A stretch of 64,000 nucleotides of DNA from UBA647 sp964400545 (GCA_964400545.1 CAYNUG010000002.1:1-64000); one strand, 5' to 3'; positions 41,195-50,988 are shown, counted from the first letter of the stretch. Made by a program: numbers and translations. Notes: generated by a model from the letters alone, not told the origin.

Positions 41195-43270
41195 ATGGAA
41201 GATTCAATGATTAGAAAGATCAGGAACATAGGGATAGTTGCTCATATAGATGCGGGCAAGACCACCACCAGTGAAAGGATCCTTTTTTTTACGGGGCTTA
41301 CACACAAGATAGGGGAAGTTCACGACGGAGAGGCCGTAATGGATTTCATGAAGCAGGAACAGGAGCGTGGGATCACAATTACTTCTGCTGCAATTACTGC
41401 CAAATGGAAAGATCATCAGATCAATGTGATAGATACTCCCGGTCATATAGATTTTACTCTGGAAGTTGAGAGATCGCTGCGTGTTCTTGACGGGATAGTC
41501 ATGGTATTCTGTGCGGTTGGAGGTGTAGAACCCCAGAGCGAAACAGTGTGGCACCAGGCAGACAGATACAAGGTCCCGAGAATTGCTTTTGTAAATAAGA
41601 TGGATCGACAGGGAGCAGATTTGCTTCAGACAGTGGATATGATGAATGAAATGCTTGGAGCTAATGCCATACCGTTTCAGATCCCGATCGGGTCGGAAGA
41701 AAATTTCGCCGGTGTTGTAGATCTTATTTCGATGAAAGCAATAACTTATGACGGGATCAAGCAGGTCGAAAGTGATATTCCGGAAGATCTGAAATTGCAA
41801 GCTGAAAAATCAAGAGATGCACTTGTTGAAAAACTGGCAGATTATGATGATAAATTGATGGAAAAATATCTTGAAAATGAGGAGATAACTCCGGATGATA
41901 TTCTCATAGCAACAAGAGAAGCTGTTCTGAAACTTCTTATTACTCCGGTTTTTTGTGGAACTGCATTTAAGAACAAAGGTGTCAGGCTTCTATTAGATGC
42001 CATTGTGGATTACCTGCCGTCTCCGATAGACAGAGGTATTGTTCTCGGATTTGATGTGAACGATACTGAAAAAACTATCTCAAGAAAACCTTCCTGGAGG
42101 AGACCTTTTTCCGCTCTTGCTTTTAAGATAATCAACGATAATTTTGTTGGTCAACAGACATTTGTCAGGGTTTATTCCGGCGAATTGAAATCCGGAAGTT
42201 ATATATATAATTCAACAAAGGAAAAAAGAGAGAGAATAGGAAGGATAATGAGGATCCACGCTAACAGCAGAGAGGATATAAACATCCTCAGGGCGGGAGA
42301 CATTGGTGCATTGATAGGGACGAAATTTACCACGACTGGAGATACGATCTGTGACGAGGCGGATCCGATATTGCTTGAGAACATTCATTATCCCGAAACA
42401 GTTGTTGATCTAAAGATAAATCCTGCGAATATCAAGGATAGAGATAAACTGGGTATTGCATTGAATAAAATGTCTCTTGAAGATCCTTCTTTCAAGGTGA
42501 ACTATGATCAGGAGACGGAAGAAACAGTGATATCCGGAATGGGTGAGCTCCATCTCGAGGTAATAGTTGACAGATTGAAAAATGAACATAAAGTGGATGT
42601 TGAAGTAGGTGAGCCGGCTGTTGCTTTCAGAGAAACGGTTTCTTCCGAGGTTCGATATGAATATAAATATAAAAAGCAGACGGGAGGACACGGGCAATTC
42701 GCTCATATTGATTTCAGGATAGAATCCAATCCCGGTAATGGTTTGGAATTTGTAAATATGATCAAAGGCGGTAATATCCCTAAAGAATATATACCGGCTG
42801 TCAGAAAAGGATTCGAACATACTATGAGCAAAGGGCTTTTAGCAGGATATCCAATGGTTGATATAAAATTTACATTAATAGATGGAAGTTTTCATCCTGT
42901 TGATTCAAGCGAGATGGCTTTTCGAACCTGTACAGAGCTTGCTTTGAAAAGTGTTGTCAGTAAAGCTTCCCCGGTTCTATTGGAACCTATAATGAAAATT
43001 GAGATTAACACACCGGATGATTATATGGGTGATGTTATCGGCGATGTTAACAGAAGGCGGGGACATATAGATAACATGAGAAGATATAGAAAGGGATCTC
43101 AGAAACTGAACGGGATAGTACCCCTAAGGGAGATGTTCGGATATGCTTCTGTCTTAAGAACAATATCCAGTGGAAGGGCGAATTACTCGATAGAATTCCT
43201 GAAATATTCCAAACTTCCGGCTGCCATAGCTGATGAAGTTATAAAGGAATTCAAAGAGAAGGATAAATAA
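41195..43270 (+). CDS. fusA: Translation elongation factor G
   Basis: A 691-aa translocase with full domain set: GTPase (G1 AHIDAGKTTTSER, switch GEVHDGEAVMDFMKQEQERG, G3 DTPGHIDF, G4 NKMDRQGAD), domain II (about 295-390), III, IV (RETVSSEVRYEYKYKKQTGG and GHGQFAHIDF) and V (EPIMKIEINTPDDYMGDVIG). It is not beside rpsL, rpsG or tuf, so it may be a second EF-G paralogue (EF-G II/spd type) rather than the str-operon copy. It is convergent with the SDR gene, five bases apart. Confidence 0.93.
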   Translation: MEDSMIRKIRNIGIVAHIDAGKTTTSERILFFTGLTHKIGEVHDGEAVMDFMKQEQERGITITSAAITAKWKDHQINVIDTPGHIDFTLEVERSLRVLDGIVMVFCAVGGVEPQSETVWHQADRYKVPRIAFVNKMDRQGADLLQTVDMMNEMLGANAIPFQIPIGSEENFAGVVDLISMKAITYDGIKQVESDIPEDLKLQAEKSRDALVEKLADYDDKLMEKYLENEEITPDDILIATREAVLKLLITPVFCGTAFKNKGVRLLLDAIVDYLPSPIDRGIVLGFDVNDTEKTISRKPSWRRPFSALAFKIINDNFVGQQTFVRVYSGELKSGSYIYNSTKEKRERIGRIMRIHANSREDINILRAGDIGALIGTKFTTTGDTICDEADPILLENIHYPETVVDLKINPANIKDRDKLGIALNKMSLEDPSFKVNYDQETEETVISGMGELHLEVIVDRLKNEHKVDVEVGEPAVAFRETVSSEVRYEYKYKKQTGGHGQFAHIDFRIESNPGNGLEFVNMIKGGNIPKEYIPAVRKGFEHTMSKGLLAGYPMVDIKFTLIDGSFHPVDSSEMAFRTCTELALKSVVSKASPVLLEPIMKIEINTPDDYMGDVIGDVNRRRGHIDNMRRYRKGSQKLNGIVPLREMFGYASVLRTISSGRANYSIEFLKYSKLPAAIADEVIKEFKEKDK

Positions 43271-43275
43271 GATCA

Positions 43276-44070
43276 TTATTTTCTGTAACTTTTCTCAAGA
43301 AAATACATGAGTGTTTTTTTTGGTAATATCCTTTTTAGTATCAATCCCGTTTTATAAACAAATCCGGGAACACTTAGAAGTTTCCTCTTTTTAAAAGAAC
43401 TGACAGCTTTTTCTGCAACTTTTTTAGCACTCCAATTAAAAAAATTGTCTGATCCTCTGAGTTTATCCAACCCTGAATTGGAAAGCATTTCTGTCGCGAT
43501 CCCTCCCGGTGCGAATGATGATATCGTAATGTTGCTGTTATTATTTTCTTTGCTGAGAATTTCCGTAAATACCTGAGCTGCATGTTTGGATGCTGTATAA
43601 ACACCCTGGTAAACAAGAGGAAAGAAGGCTCCCATACTTGTTATATTCAGTATCGCTCCTTTATTTTTCTTTTTAAAATATTCGAGGAACAGTAAACTCA
43701 ATTTCATTAGGGATTTAAAATTTACCTCTATAATTTGTTCGTATTTTTGATAATGCTTTATGTCGGCTGTATTAAAATCTGTCATACCGGCGTTGTTGAT
43801 TATTGCAAAAACATCTTTTTGTTTTATACTCTCATTAAAGAGGTTTTCTACGCTCAACGGATCAGAAAGATCTGAACTGATCACCAGGACCTCACTTCCG
43901 AACTCTTTTTCGATTTTATTTTTAAGATTTATGAGTCTCTCTTTTCTCCTTGCAGTAATTATAAGATTTGCTTTTTCTTTTGAGGCAAGTTCTATTGCCA
44001 ACGCTTCACCAAGACCGGAAGATGCACCGGTCACAACAACCCATTTGCCTTTAAAATCAATTTTTTTCAT
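43276..44070 (-). CDS. Short-chain dehydrogenase/reductase
   Basis: A 264-aa classical SDR. VVVTGASSGLGEALA is the cofactor-binding TGxxxGxG; NNAGM is the NNAG motif; SMGAF with YTASKHAAQ gives the catalytic Ser, Tyr and Lys. The C-terminus ends in a hydrophobic, basic helix (PGFVYKTGLILKRILPKKTL) that may associate with membranes, as in lipid-related DltE/SadH-type SDRs. It lies seven bases after the zinc-ribbon gene. Substrate unknown. Confidence 0.9.
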   Translation of the reverse strand: MKKIDFKGKWVVVTGASSGLGEALAIELASKEKANLIITARRKERLINLKNKIEKEFGSEVLVISSDLSDPLSVENLFNESIKQKDVFAIINNAGMTDFNTADIKHYQKYEQIIEVNFKSLMKLSLLFLEYFKKKNKGAILNITSMGAFFPLVYQGVYTASKHAAQVFTEILSKENNNSNITISSFAPGGIATEMLSNSGLDKLRGSDNFFNWSAKKVAEKAVSSFKKRKLLSVPGFVYKTGLILKRILPKKTLMYFLEKSYRK

Positions 44071-44077
44071 TGCTCAA

Positions 44078-44482
44078 CTATCCCAGAAGGTCTGACAGTT
44101 TCCAGATGAACTGACCGACCCCCTTATGAATGCAAAGTCCGAACTGGGCTATCATTTCGTAAGCCGCACCGAATTGCGTAATGGCGTAACCTGCAATTGT
44201 GAATTGAGCCAGGCTGAACAGTCCCAGACCGAATTGAGAAATATTTATAACTCCTATTCCGAACTGGCCAATTGCTATTATTCCTTTTGCCGGGACGGGA
44301 ATTCCATTTGGTCTGTATTTAAAGGAGATATGAAGAACAGGCCATCCCATAAAAGTAGATCTTGATTTATATTCATAACCCCATCCGTCCCATTTTGCTT
44401 TTGCGGGATATGGAGCTCCACAACCCGGACAGGAAAAGGCCTGCTCGCTAATATCTTTTCCACACTCTCTACATTTTTTCAT
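44078..44482 (-). CDS. Zinc-ribbon protein with a decapeptide QFG repeat
   Basis: About 134 aa. The N-terminus is a zinc ribbon (CRECGKDISEQAFSCPGCG, two Cys pairs) followed by a Trp/Tyr-rich linker and a hydrophobic domain made of five near-perfect 10-residue units beginning QF(G): QFGIGVINIS, QFGLGLFSLA, QFTIAGYAIT, QFGAAYEMIA, QFGLCIHKGV, and a last QF. The repeat could form a membrane-embedded or beta-solenoid-like layer. ATG 44482 is chosen because a TATAAT ends six bases upstream and no SD is present; ATG 44488 is next to that box. Function unknown. Confidence 0.75.
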   Translation of the reverse strand: MKKCRECGKDISEQAFSCPGCGAPYPAKAKWDGWGYEYKSRSTFMGWPVLHISFKYRPNGIPVPAKGIIAIGQFGIGVINISQFGLGLFSLAQFTIAGYAITQFGAAYEMIAQFGLCIHKGVGQFIWKLSDLLG

Positions 44483-44488
44483 GTCCAT

Positions 44489-44517
44489 ATTATATTTATT
44501 ATCGGACTTACAAGCAA
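44489..44517 (-). promoter_or_regulatory. Promoter of the zinc-ribbon gene, predicted leaderless
   Basis: Minus strand: TTGCTT (44517-44512), 17-bp spacer, TATAAT (44494-44489), six bases to ATG 44482. Confidence 0.5.
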
Positions 44518-44647
44518 CAGGAAATAAATTCCGGTAAAATAGTAATATATAACCTTCAAAATTGACTTTTGAATGAATCTTGAATAGAATCTTCATACAA
44601 AAAAATATTGAGTTTAGTTACTTTCATACTGAACAAGGAGAATCGAA

Positions 44648-45580
44648 ATGGAAAAAAGAGATGTTATAATAATCGGATCTGGTCCGGCAGGTCTGACAGC
44701 AGCAATATATGCGTCACGGGCAAATTTAAAACCTCTTGTTATAGAGGGTTATGGAGCTGGTGGCCAGCTCATGATCACGACTGAGGTGGAAAATTTCCCG
44801 GGCTTTAGAGAAGGGATAACAGGTCCTGATCTGATTGCAGAATTAAGAGCTCAGGCGGAACGGTTTGGGACGGAATTTCTGACTGCAGATGTTACAAAAG
44901 TTGAACTCACCGGTGACAGAAAAATTGTATGGGAAGATGATAACGAATATGAGGCAAAAGCCGTAATAATTGCAACAGGTGCTACTGCGAATCTTCTCGG
45001 AATTGAAAGTGAAAAGAAATTAATGGGAAGAGGAGTAAGTGCATGTGCAACATGTGACGGATTCTTCTTTAAAGATAAGGTAGTATGTGTTATAGGTGGC
45101 GGGGACAGCGCCATGGAAGAAGGTACTTTTCTCACAAAGTTTGCAGAAAAGGTATATATTATTCATAGAAGGGATGAGTTCCGCGCTTCAAAAATAATGG
45201 TTCAGAAAGCAGAAAAGAACCCGAAAGTTGAATTCATTATGAATGCGGTTCCCGTAGAAATGCTTGGAGAAGAAAGAGTGACAGGGATCAGGCTCAGAGA
45301 TACAGTTTCCGGCAAGGAAAAAGATATAGATCTGGATGGGATATTTGTAGCGATAGGCCATACTCCAAGTACAAAATTATTTAAGGATCAGATAACTACT
45401 GATAAAAAGGGGTATATAGTTACTTCTCAGGATAAGAATAAAACAACTTACACAAACATTCCCGGAGTATTTGCCTGTGGCGATGTCCAGGATTCCTTAT
45501 ACAGGCAGGCAATCACGGCTGCAGGGAGTGGATGCCAGGCAGCACTGGATTGTGAAAAGTTTCTTGAGGAGAATGAATAG
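44648..45580 (+). CDS. trxB: Thioredoxin reductase
   Basis: A 310-aa NADPH-dependent flavoenzyme that reduces thioredoxin. FAD motif IIIGSGPAGLTAAIYASRA, redox-active CATC in SACATCDGFFF (about residues 134-140), NADPH motif VIGGGDSAMEEG, HRRDEFRASK, and C-terminal FAD motif GVFACGDVQD. Length and order are standard. The SD AAGGAG precedes the ATG. No thioredoxin gene is adjacent; the YruB-type glutaredoxin at 59711 could be a partner but is far away. Confidence 0.96.
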   Translation: MEKRDVIIIGSGPAGLTAAIYASRANLKPLVIEGYGAGGQLMITTEVENFPGFREGITGPDLIAELRAQAERFGTEFLTADVTKVELTGDRKIVWEDDNEYEAKAVIIATGATANLLGIESEKKLMGRGVSACATCDGFFFKDKVVCVIGGGDSAMEEGTFLTKFAEKVYIIHRRDEFRASKIMVQKAEKNPKVEFIMNAVPVEMLGEERVTGIRLRDTVSGKEKDIDLDGIFVAIGHTPSTKLFKDQITTDKKGYIVTSQDKNKTTYTNIPGVFACGDVQDSLYRQAITAAGSGCQAALDCEKFLEENE

Positions 45581-45616
45581 CTGAATTTATTTGTTTTTTA
45601 TAAACGGGGCTGATAA

Positions 45617-48415
45617 TTGAATTTCAAAAGAGTCTCTCTTCTTGTGATTCTGTTTTTTTTGATCGGGGGAATACTTCAGCCAAAATATCATCCGGAGATA
45701 AAATGGAATGAGATATCTCATGGAAAATTTATAATAATTTATCCTGAAGATCTAAAAAAGAAAGCTCTTTATTCTTTGAATATTGCGGAGAAATTATATG
45801 TTGAGATCAAAGAGTTCTGGAAAAATGATATTAACGGGAGAGTAAGGATACTGATCCATGATTCATCGGATAGTTTTAATGAAAAATCCACCTTTTTTCC
45901 GTTTAACAGGATCATTATCTCGATATGTCCTCCGGAGCCCTATTCTTTGTTCGGGAATTATGCCGACCACATCAAAAATGTAATAAGACATGGTCTGAAC
46001 AGAATATTTGTTCTCAACAAAGGATCAAGGGTTTTAAACTTTTTCAGGAAGTATTTCGGATCCAACTCTGTGTTTTTCCCAACCATTTCTATTCCCGAAT
46101 GGACAAGGTCGGGCTTAGCCGCTTTCGAGGAGATCGGTTCGGGAACAGGTACCCGATTTAGTTCTCCGGAGTTTGAACTTATTTTAAATAAGATAGCTTC
46201 TGAAAACAAATTTCCACCTTCGGGATCGTTGAAAAGCAGAAGTGCGAAATGGCCAGGACCAGTTACTTCAGATGTTTTTGGTTCCGGTTTGATCAAATTT
46301 CTTTTTGAAAGTGAAAAAAAAGATAAAATAATAAAATTCGTACAGAACTACGCTTCTAATCCCCTTCCTGTTGAATTCAGGGGATTGTTCAAGCTAAGTT
46401 TTTTGCCTATGTCAAAGCGATTTAAAATGGTATTCGGGAAAAGTCTGACAAATGTCTTGAGTGAAATTGAATCCAGGTCAGGGAAAAGAGATAGGATCAA
46501 TAATAATTATAAAAAACTAACTGATTCCGGTTTTGTTAAACAGTTTGTGACATATCTTTCGAATGGCAGTTTGGTTTTTTTTGCAGAAGATTATAAAAGC
46601 TATCCGGGGGTTTTTATTATGAAGAAGTCTGACGGGAAAGTATCGTCCCTCTTCAGAAAGAAATCCGTGATTGGTATCAGTTATTTCAAGGATGAGAATA
46701 TTCTCTATTTTTCAGCGATTGATTCTTTTAGGAAGTATTTTGATTTTGCAGATATTTACAGTTTTAATCTTAATGAGAAAAGGATTGTGAGATTATCAAG
46801 AGGAGAAAGGCTTTCATATCCTGTAAGATCAGGCAATAAGATATATTGTATAAAAAATGATAGTGAAGGATCGTATCTGGTGTATTTAAAGACAGGTGAC
46901 TCGAAAGTACATAAAATATCAGACAGATTCACATCTTTGTCCGGTTTATCGGTTTCACCGGATGGAAGACGTATCGCTGTTTCGGTCAAAGGGGATAACC
47001 ACAATTGGAAGATAGGTGTTTTCAATATAGAGGGTAATATTCAGGGTTTTATCGACTACAAAGGGAACAGATCTTTTTCACCGGTTTGGAAGAGTAGTGA
47101 TGACCTGATGTTTGTAACTGCTCTTGAGAAGAGATTCGGATTGATTTTGTTTAATATGAGATCCGGAAAAACGAAAATGTATAATTCAGATGATCTACCT
47201 TCATTTAAATTTTTCTGTATCACAGGTACGGATAGTATCGTTGCTCCGGTTCTGACCGGGAAGGGTTATGATTTGATGAAGATCGATCTGAATACTATGG
47301 CATCTGAGTGTTTTTCCTGTTCTCTGTCTGAATCGGAAATGAAACCAGGTAATGGATCATCATCTGTTCCTGTTGAAAATAATTATAGATCTTTCAGAGA
47401 TTTTACACCAAAATATTTTACTTTGACCTTTAGAGAAGGGGGGGATGAGCTGCAAGCGGGCCTTCTTGCATCCGGTTTCGATTTGTTGAAGAAGCACTAC
47501 TTTAAAGTAAAGTATCTTTCGGGAGTGGTAAGCGGAAGATCAAATTATTACCTTAATTATATTTACAACGGACTTCCCGGGGAATTCAATTTGAAATACT
47601 CAAATTTTTCTGATTTGAACAGAAGTGATGAAATGGGAAAGTTTTTTCATGTATCAAAAAAATTCACTGCTTCTTATACTTTCCCGCTCTCAATTACTTC
47701 CGATGGTGTTTTTTCAATATTTACGGATATTCATCTTGAAAGTAATGTTGACAGGTTCAATAAATCATTTGATGATATTAATACAGTTTTCAATGGAGTT
47801 AGAGCGGGAGTGAGTATTCGCTCGACAGAGATTTATTATAATTCCATATCGGAAAATGACGGTTTTAATTTTAATGTGATCTATTCACAGGAAATGAAGT
47901 CACTTGGCAGTTTTTCCGATTCAAGAATGTTTTCACTGGAATATTCACAATTTCTTCCCATTTCAGATATTAATGTTTTAGCTTTGAGATTTGCTTTTGC
48001 AGAATCATGGGGACAATACAGGAGAAAGTTCCGTTTGGGAGGGATCACTGGAGGTACTGGGCAGAGTTATTCAAATGAAAGATTGTTCGGGCTTTTGAGA
48101 GGATATCCGTCCGGATATTTCAGTGGTACAACCGGATTTTCCTTGAATTTAGAATACAGAATGCTAATAACAAGAATAGAGAGACCTTTCCTTATCTTTA
48201 AAAGTATCGAAAGTATTTATGCGTCACTATTTCTTGACTCAGGCCAGGTGTGTGGAGAGAGGATGGGGCTTGATCCTGTAATTTCAGCTGGTGGAGAACT
48301 TAACCTGGTGTTGTATCTTGGTTCCTTGAAATATGTGGTAACAGGTGGTGTTGCCTTTGGGATCAATCCGGAAAGGTCCCCGGTTTTTTATTTCAGGATC
48401 GGAAGTTCATTCTGA
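45617..48415 (+). CDS. Pseudo-peptidase / TolB-like propeller / Omp85-type barrel protein
   Basis: A 932-aa exported protein, TTG start at 45617. Signal peptide about 1-21. Residues 25-260 match the gluzincin 'peptidase MA-like' domain, but HExxH reads HGLNR (125-129) and the downstream EGLA element reads SGLAAFEE (165-172), so the zinc site is lost. Residues about 310-600 form a TolB/PD40-like beta-propeller (SVSPDGRRIAVSV, SFSPVWKSSDDLMFVTA). Residues about 620-932 are an Omp85/BamA-like barrel with the LLRGYPSGYFSG motif and a terminal Phe. It is probably a surface or outer-membrane biogenesis/secretion factor. It follows trxB by 36 bases. Confidence 0.82.
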   Translation: MNFKRVSLLVILFFLIGGILQPKYHPEIKWNEISHGKFIIIYPEDLKKKALYSLNIAEKLYVEIKEFWKNDINGRVRILIHDSSDSFNEKSTFFPFNRIIISICPPEPYSLFGNYADHIKNVIRHGLNRIFVLNKGSRVLNFFRKYFGSNSVFFPTISIPEWTRSGLAAFEEIGSGTGTRFSSPEFELILNKIASENKFPPSGSLKSRSAKWPGPVTSDVFGSGLIKFLFESEKKDKIIKFVQNYASNPLPVEFRGLFKLSFLPMSKRFKMVFGKSLTNVLSEIESRSGKRDRINNNYKKLTDSGFVKQFVTYLSNGSLVFFAEDYKSYPGVFIMKKSDGKVSSLFRKKSVIGISYFKDENILYFSAIDSFRKYFDFADIYSFNLNEKRIVRLSRGERLSYPVRSGNKIYCIKNDSEGSYLVYLKTGDSKVHKISDRFTSLSGLSVSPDGRRIAVSVKGDNHNWKIGVFNIEGNIQGFIDYKGNRSFSPVWKSSDDLMFVTALEKRFGLILFNMRSGKTKMYNSDDLPSFKFFCITGTDSIVAPVLTGKGYDLMKIDLNTMASECFSCSLSESEMKPGNGSSSVPVENNYRSFRDFTPKYFTLTFREGGDELQAGLLASGFDLLKKHYFKVKYLSGVVSGRSNYYLNYIYNGLPGEFNLKYSNFSDLNRSDEMGKFFHVSKKFTASYTFPLSITSDGVFSIFTDIHLESNVDRFNKSFDDINTVFNGVRAGVSIRSTEIYYNSISENDGFNFNVIYSQEMKSLGSFSDSRMFSLEYSQFLPISDINVLALRFAFAESWGQYRRKFRLGGITGGTGQSYSNERLFGLLRGYPSGYFSGTTGFSLNLEYRMLITRIERPFLIFKSIESIYASLFLDSGQVCGERMGLDPVISAGGELNLVLYLGSLKYVVTGGVAFGINPERSPVFYFRIGSSF

Positions 48416-48417
48416 GA

Positions 48418-49209
48418 TCAAGTATGATCTGCAAGCAGGTATTCTCGCTTTTTGAAAACATATACTGACACGGCAAAGAATATGGCAGAGAAGATGAGAA
48501 GGGTTATCAGTGCTTTTGCATAACCCGGTTGTACAACACCTATGTTCAATATCCCTTTCTCTTTAGGTATCCTGATCGGTGACAAAGAATTGAAGTAGAA
48601 AAAGATTGTCAACTTCTGAGCAGTTCCGGGTAGTATTTGAGCGATTGTTTCCCATCCGAATATATATATTAATCCTATAATAGTTGATTTCTTTAGTAAA
48701 ACGCCAAACAGTAGAAAAAGGGAACTGTATGCAATAATAGCGACCAGTCCGGTAAATTGAAGCTGAAGAAGGGTTGCTATGCTTTTAGTTGTAAAAATTT
48801 TTTTGAAGTGAGTCATAATATATAAAATTGTTGATCCGATCGAGAAACTGAGAAAGGATACGGAAAGATATGCGGAAAATTTTCCGCTTAAAATAGAAAA
48901 TTTTGAAACCGGGGATGTGTTCAGATAGATCAGGGTTTTGCTGTCGATCTCATCACTTAGGACTGCGGCACCGAAAAGGAGTGAGATCAATTGGATATAA
49001 AATTGGAAATAGAAAGGCATTCCTCCGTTTTTAAAAAAATCACTCCCGGCTAACAGGTTGTCATGATAGATTAATTTGAGGCCGTTAATGATCAGAAAGA
49101 TCAGTAACGGAGTAAGGGAGAACAAAATAAAGAATTTCGTTTTCTTAGATCGCATAAGGATCTTTACAAAAAAACCGTAGATCACTTTTATTTTATTAAG
49201 ATTGGCCAT
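48418..49209 (-). CDS. ABC-2 type transporter permease (pair 1)
   Basis: A 263-aa membrane protein with six hydrophobic segments, a short cytoplasmic N-terminus and the ABC-2/NosY-like layout (SDEIDSKTLIYLNTSPVSKF after helix 2). It is the membrane partner of the ATPase encoded two bases upstream. It is the last gene of a four-gene operon with two ATPase-permease pairs. Exporter function is inferred from family; the substrate is unknown. Confidence 0.85.
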   Translation of the reverse strand: MANLNKIKVIYGFFVKILMRSKKTKFFILFSLTPLLIFLIINGLKLIYHDNLLAGSDFFKNGGMPFYFQFYIQLISLLFGAAVLSDEIDSKTLIYLNTSPVSKFSILSGKFSAYLSVSFLSFSIGSTILYIMTHFKKIFTTKSIATLLQLQFTGLVAIIAYSSLFLLFGVLLKKSTIIGLIYIFGWETIAQILPGTAQKLTIFFYFNSLSPIRIPKEKGILNIGVVQPGYAKALITLLIFSAIFFAVSVYVFKKREYLLADHT

Positions 49210-49211
49210 TG

Positions 49212-50138
49212 TTACCTTCCAATTAGATAGTCAAAAACAGATTGGAGATTATCATCAGGAGAAGTTATTTCACTGACGTTGATAGTAGAATTGCTTATGG
49301 CATTAGTAAGTGTATCGAAGAATCTGTCCCTTTTATCTGTTTCAAATATCACTTTCTTTTCGTTGTCCAGAAATTGAATGTTCAACAGCAGATCATCCTT
49401 CATCATTTTCATGGCAAGATCTCTGCTATTGTCACAAATTACTGAGATCTTGTGGGGATGTGATCCGATAAGGTCTCTGATCTCCTGAATATCCCCATGA
49501 GCGAAGATTTTCCCCTGATGAATTAGAATTACATTGTTTGTCATTGACTCGATCTCGGAGAGAATATGTGAGGAAACTATAATAGTCCTTCCTTCTTCTT
49601 CGAACTCTTTCAACATCTTTATGATCCTGATTCGCCAAAGTGGGTCAACTCCTCTCAATGGTTCGTCAAGGATAAGCAGATCAGAGTCATTTATTATACT
49701 TGAGGCAAATTTAAGCCTTTGTCTCATCCCAAGGCTATATGCAGTTATCTTTCTATCTTTACTGTCAGTCAGGCCTACTTTCTCAATAGCAGTAAGAGCT
49801 CGCTGATCAGTCTCTTTTTTACTATAACCGAAAAGTGCAGATTTGAACCGGATAAATTCCCAACCTGTAACCTCACGATAGTAAGCATCGAATTCAGGAC
49901 AATACCCGATCCTCTGAAACAGTTCCTGATTGTCGAAAACCGGCTCATCAAATATTTTGATCTCGCCGATATTCGGTTTCAATTGTCCTGTCAGGATCTT
50001 TAGGAAAGTTGATTTTCCGGCTCCGTTCGGTCCCAGCAGTCCTTGAATTCCTTTTGAGATCTCTACTGATATTTCACTCAGCCCGAGAACATTTCCATAC
50101 CATTTTGAAAGGTTTTCACCTTTTATGACCGTACTCAT
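49212..50138 (-). CDS. ABC transporter ATP-binding protein (pair 1)
   Basis: A 308-aa ATPase with all motifs: Walker A GPNGAGKST, Q-loop region, signature SLGMRQRLKF, Walker B LLILDEPLRGVDP, and switch His in IIVSSHIL. The C-terminal 90 residues form the accessory domain typical of ABC-2 exporters. One base separates it from the permease of pair 2 upstream and two bases from its own permease downstream. Confidence 0.93.
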   Translation of the reverse strand: MSTVIKGENLSKWYGNVLGLSEISVEISKGIQGLLGPNGAGKSTFLKILTGQLKPNIGEIKIFDEPVFDNQELFQRIGYCPEFDAYYREVTGWEFIRFKSALFGYSKKETDQRALTAIEKVGLTDSKDRKITAYSLGMRQRLKFASSIINDSDLLILDEPLRGVDPLWRIRIIKMLKEFEEEGRTIIVSSHILSEIESMTNNVILIHQGKIFAHGDIQEIRDLIGSHPHKISVICDNSRDLAMKMMKDDLLLNIQFLDNEKKVIFETDKRDRFFDTLTNAISNSTINVSEITSPDDNLQSVFDYLIGR

Positions 50139-50139
50139 T

Positions 50140-50988
50140 CTATATCTCCACCTTTTTGAGCCTGTATGAGAGGACTAGCAGGAATACAGCTGTCAGTCCG
50201 AGGAGAATTGCACCCGATATCCACCCAGGGGCACTAAATTCGAGTTGTGTACCAAACACAAAGGATCCAAACTGCTGTATGTTTTTTTCAATTGAGATAT
50301 ACATGAAATTATCGTTTTTGAATATTCCCCAGAACATCCCTGCGATCATCTGGCTCATAAAGAAGGCAACAAAGAAAATTATCTTTACAAATCTTCCGTT
50401 CTCACTTAACGATGAGAGCATAAGCATCAGAGATGACCAGAAGAGAGAAATGACGACCGGGAATATAATTGATTTGGTTAATAAAGTAATTCCTGCAGAA
50501 AAATCTCCGGTAAAAATTACTTTGAAAATCACGAGAAGTATACCCGGGACAAGTGTGAACATGAGAAGGTAGAAGAGTATAATGGAAAATTTTCCTGTAA
50601 TATAGTCAAGTTTACTAAGGGGTCTTGCAAGATAGAGAGAGATAGATCTATGTTTAAGGTCATTTGATATCAGTTCGGATCCTGCAAAGACGGAAAGTAT
50701 GGCACTCATGAAAACAAGAAATCCGTTTGTATAATATGTCCTGAAAAGCTGAGCATCTGAAGATATCATCTTAACAAGCTTTGACATCATTTTAAGTTCG
50801 GGTTTTGATGATATATAAAGTGCTATAAGAAAAATAAAGAATAGTGAAGATGTTGTTGCAAATAGAAGTTTTGAGAATCTTTTTTTGTAGACACCCTTAA
50901 TACCTGTTGTAAATATAGGGAACCACTTTGTTTTTGATCTGTTCAGATCTCCTTCCCAATTGTAATAACCGCCTTCTCTAATCGGCAC
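50140..50988 (-). CDS. ABC-2 type transporter permease (pair 2)
   Basis: A 282-aa protein with an approximately 40-residue cytoplasmic N-terminus and six transmembrane segments. SNDLKHRSISLYLARPLSKL after the second helix is the conserved ABC-2/NosY-type loop. Its start overlaps the upstream ATPase gene by 11 bases, so the two are co-translated. Confidence 0.85.
   Translation of the reverse strand: MPIREGGYYNWEGDLNRSKTKWFPIFTTGIKGVYKKRFSKLLFATTSSLFFIFLIALYISSKPELKMMSKLVKMISSDAQLFRTYYTNGFLVFMSAILSVFAGSELISNDLKHRSISLYLARPLSKLDYITGKFSIILFYLLMFTLVPGILLVIFKVIFTGDFSAGITLLTKSIIFPVVISLFWSSLMLMLSSLSENGRFVKIIFFVAFFMSQMIAGMFWGIFKNDNFMYISIEKNIQQFGSFVFGTQLEFSAPGWISGAILLGLTAVFLLVLSYRLKKVEI

Noticed and set aside
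41204..41800. 198-aa minus-strand frame opposite EF-G
   Set aside because: Antisense shadow of the conserved GTPase domain.
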